Shown here: positions 61,254-64,000 of the stretch, piece by piece
Position numbering within the stretch: the stretch's first letter is position 1
Layout of the letters: every line of letters begins with the position of its first letter
Assembly (NCBI GenBank): GCA_015490755.1
Contig: WFXF01000086.1
Coordinates: 1-64,000 of the forward strand
Origin: Gammaproteobacteria bacterium
GTDB lineage: Bacteria; Pseudomonadota; Gammaproteobacteria; JAADGQ01
Reading direction: 5' to 3'
Length of the DNA: 64,000 nucleotides
Position numbers and translations under genes: made by a program
The notes under the pieces: generated by a model
What the model was told of the DNA's origin: nothing
Database searches by the model: none
Seen by the model: only the letters and a program-made list of their open reading frames with translations

Positions 61254-62795
61254 ATGAGCCGTACCCTACAACTTATATTTCGCGGTTCGTTTTTAAACGT
61301 ATTCTCTTTAGTCGTCAGTATTGCTGTTGCGCTCTACATGATGCCCTTTCTCATCCATTCGCTAGGGGATCGTTGGTATGGAATGTGGACACTTGTCGGC
61401 TCTGTCATAGGCTATTACAACGTACTTGACCTAGGCATTTCAGCCGCTGCCCAACGTTTCATCTCTATCGCCAAAGCAAAAAACGACTCAGAAGAGATCA
61501 GCGCTATTATTTTATCTGCGCTACTGCTCGTGAGCATCGCAAGCATCACTGCATTTTTAGTCAGCTGCGGAATCGCATGGGCTGCGCCTTTTTTTATGGA
61601 GAATGCTTTTGAGATCGAGACTTTTCGCACTATTGTTATTATTCTGGGAATTAACGTTGCCTTTAATTTTATATTTTGGGTTTTTGTTGGCACGATTTCA
61701 GCTCAATACCGCTTTGACATAAACAGTTTCATTCAAATTTTTCAGATCTTTTTACGTTCCGGCCTCATCATCTATTTTGTCAATAAAGGTTATGGCATTG
61801 TTGCATTAGCGATCATCACGCTGATTGCAAATATTGCAAGTGGTATCTGCTCCATTCTGATTTCATACAAGCTTTATGGCGGCTTCAAATTCCGCATCAA
61901 CGCATTAACCTGGCGACGCGCCACTTCAATACTTAACTTTGGTTTCTATGCGTTTCTTTCTCGTATCGCGCATATTGTAAGGTTCGGTATAGATAACTTG
62001 ATTATTGCCGGCTTCATGAACCTTTCTGCTGTCACTCATTACGCTATTGCCAGTCGGCTTGCAGAGTATTTTAATGACCTAATGACCAATGCTCTGGGCA
62101 TATTAACTCCTGTTTTTTCTGAGTACCACAGCCAAAAAAATATGGAAAAAATCAGAGAAAAATACCTGCAAGCAATGCGTATAGGCGTTCTTGCCTCAAC
62201 GATTATGGCGGGTGCAATTCTCATCTATGGAGGCTTTTTCATTGGACTTTGGGTTGGAAAAGATTATCTCGATTCATATGGACCACTGATTATTTTAACG
62301 GTCGCATTTTTCTTTAATGCGATCCATGTACCTTCCTACAACTTGCTTTTTGCCATTGCAAAACATAAACACCTTGCTTTCACCAACCTCAGTGAAGCGG
62401 CCATCAACCTGATATTGAGTCTGATTTTAGTTCGATATTATGGAATGATCGGTGTCGCATTAGCATCCGCTATTCCACTTGTCATTACCCGGCTTATTGT
62501 TATTCCTTACTATGTTTGTCAACAAATTGATTTTTCACATCGTCTATTCCAATGGCAAACCAATAAAATACTCATTCTCTGCGCACTGGGACAGTGGCCG
62601 TTATGGCACCTGCTTACTTACATTTCTGTTGATTCTTTCCTGACCATACTGGTAACAGCCAGCTTTTATTACGCTATGTATATTCCATTAACAATCATTC
62701 TGTTGTTACCAAAAAAGGATCAACTTCTTTTAATTCAGGCCATACCATTCCTGAAAAAACATGCGGACAATCAACAATCTGTGAAAAACAGATAA
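61254..62795 (+). CDS. Oligosaccharide flippase family (Wzx/MATE-like) membrane protein
   Basis: Multi-TM; MMPFLIHSLGDRWYGMWTLVGSVIGYYNVLDLGISAAAQRFI. Confidence 0.87.
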   Translation: MSRTLQLIFRGSFLNVFSLVVSIAVALYMMPFLIHSLGDRWYGMWTLVGSVIGYYNVLDLGISAAAQRFISIAKAKNDSEEISAIILSALLLVSIASITAFLVSCGIAWAAPFFMENAFEIETFRTIVIILGINVAFNFIFWVFVGTISAQYRFDINSFIQIFQIFLRSGLIIYFVNKGYGIVALAIITLIANIASGICSILISYKLYGGFKFRINALTWRRATSILNFGFYAFLSRIAHIVRFGIDNLIIAGFMNLSAVTHYAIASRLAEYFNDLMTNALGILTPVFSEYHSQKNMEKIREKYLQAMRIGVLASTIMAGAILIYGGFFIGLWVGKDYLDSYGPLIILTVAFFFNAIHVPSYNLLFAIAKHKHLAFTNLSEAAINLILSLILVRYYGMIGVALASAIPLVITRLIVIPYYVCQQIDFSHRLFQWQTNKILILCALGQWPLWHLLTYISVDSFLTILVTASFYYAMYIPLTIILLLPKKDQLLLIQAIPFLKKHADNQQSVKNR

Positions 62796-62848
62796 AAACA
62801 GTGTAAATACTGCTTGCGACAAGGAGCGTGCTGCATAATACTGTTAGT

Positions 62849-63412
62849 ATGAATGATACAAATGATTTGACCAACCAATTCCTTATTGCAATGCCTTCAT
62901 TGCTTGATCCTGATTTTTATCGCAGTGTCACCTACATCTGTGAGCATAACGCCAATGGCACGATGGGAATTATCATCAATCACCCTCTTGATATGGCATT
63001 GAAAGATATTTTGACACAAATGGACATTGCTGCCGCCAATAAAAGCATCTCTCAAATACCAATCTATCATGGTGGTCCAGTTCAAGTTGAGCGTGGCTTT
63101 GTTTTACACCGTCCATCAGGCCACTGGGATGCCGAGATTAAAATTGCTGATGATATCGCGATCACAACGTCTCGTGATATTCTGATCGCACTCGCTAAAG
63201 GTGAAGGCCCCGATGACGCACTGATTGCACTCGGTTATGCCGCATGGAGACCTGGGCAACTTGAGCAAGAGCTTGCTGAAAATGCCTGGTTAACCTGCAA
63301 TGCTAACCCCGCGATTATTTTTGATACTCCTAACCAAAATCGCTGGTCGGATGCGGCTACATTAATAGGCTTCAAACTGGAACAACTGACTCATCAGGTC
63401 GGCCACGCCTGA
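62849..63412 (+). CDS. yqgE: YqgE/AlgH family protein
   Basis: LTNQFLIAMPSLLDPDFYRSVTYICEHNANGTMGIIINHPLD; GGPVQVERGFVLH. Confidence 0.95.
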   Translation: MNDTNDLTNQFLIAMPSLLDPDFYRSVTYICEHNANGTMGIIINHPLDMALKDILTQMDIAAANKSISQIPIYHGGPVQVERGFVLHRPSGHWDAEIKIADDIAITTSRDILIALAKGEGPDDALIALGYAAWRPGQLEQELAENAWLTCNANPAIIFDTPNQNRWSDAATLIGFKLEQLTHQVGHA

Positions 63413-63424
63413 CCTCGTAAACCT

Positions 63425-63883
63425 ATGGCTAACAGTAAATCGAAAGAAACAGGTTTTCGAACTTTTTTGGGGTTTGACTTCGGCACTCAAAAAATTGGGG
63501 TGGCAGTGGGCCAGGAGCTCACCGCAACAGCTACGCCATTACAAATTGTGCGCGTTATCAACTTAAAACCAGACTGGCTCACTATTACAGAAATTTTCAA
63601 CACATGGCAGCCGGACGCTGCCGTGGTCGGCATTCCCCTCAACATGGATGATTCTGAACAATCCATGACACAATCAGCACTTCGCTTTCAACGGCAGCTA
63701 GAAGGACGTTATCAGCTTCCTGTTTATGGAGCAGATGAGCGCCTTACGTCCAGAGAAGCGACGAGTATTTTATATTCAGGTGGCAAACGGGGTAAAATTC
63801 AGGCTGGCGAAGTGGATCCGGTTGCCGCTCAACTTATCCTGGAGACCTGGCTGCAAGAACACAAAAACGAGGCATTATCATGA
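63425..63883 (+). CDS. ruvX: Holliday junction resolvase-like RuvX/YqgF
   Basis: FLGFDFGTQKIGVAVGQ; VVGIPLNMDDSEQSMT; DERLTSREA. Confidence 0.95.
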   Translation: MANSKSKETGFRTFLGFDFGTQKIGVAVGQELTATATPLQIVRVINLKPDWLTITEIFNTWQPDAAVVGIPLNMDDSEQSMTQSALRFQRQLEGRYQLPVYGADERLTSREATSILYSGGKRGKIQAGEVDPVAAQLILETWLQEHKNEALS

Positions 63884-64000
63884 CTCATATATCCACTGAA
63901 ACAGACCACATGATATCGAATATTGGCCGTGAACTTAAAGTGCGTATAGAATCAGGACAACTCAACAATCCGGCCATGATAGGAATACACACGGGCGGCA
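63880..64000 (+). CDS. pyrR: PyrR-like bifunctional regulator/phosphoribosyltransferase, 3' truncated by window
   Basis: MTHISTETDHMISNIGRELKVRIESGQLNNPAMIGIHTGG; ATGA overlap with ruvX, common yqgE-yqgF-pyrR order. Confidence 0.7.
   Translation, partial: MTHISTETDHMISNIGRELKVRIESGQLNNPAMIGIHTGG

Overview
Chromosomal segment from a gammaproteobacterium (taxon not identified from sequence), about 60 protein-coding genes, no rRNA, tRNA, CRISPR array or complete transposase seen. Left to right: (i) a minus-strand operon with an ECF sigma factor, a short putative anti-sigma protein, two small secreted proteins (one DUF3106-like), an outer-membrane barrel protein and a lipoprotein-anchored multicopper oxidase (edge-truncated); (ii) a ~25 kb capsule/exopolysaccharide locus (Wza, Wzc, flippase, polymerase, many glycosyltransferases, deacetylases, EptA-like transferase, acyltransferase, sugar-nucleotide enzymes, and a sugar transferase with apparently permuted domain order); (iii) M18 aminopeptidase, lptM, lysA; (iv) a type IV pilus minor pilin operon with a PilY1-like protein carrying tandem inserted modules; (v) mgtE flanked by two related palindromic elements, EAL/HDOD protein, cupredoxin-like protein, very large lipoprotein, cold-shock protein, chemoreceptor; (vi) ubiD, an ODP-like di-iron protein next to a degenerate chemoreceptor-like protein, WGR protein, AAA-SPOR protein, ppa, adk, hemB, thiE-like, YfaZ, flippase, yqgE, yqgF/ruvX and the start of pyrR. 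The most interesting signals are the ECF/multicopper oxidase regulon with a matching pair of candidate ECF promoters, the permuted sugar transferase, the PilY1 insertion, the ODP plus degenerate MCP pair, and several families of ~60-170 bp palindromic intergenic elements. All homology calls are by eye from the translated sequences; no database search was run.
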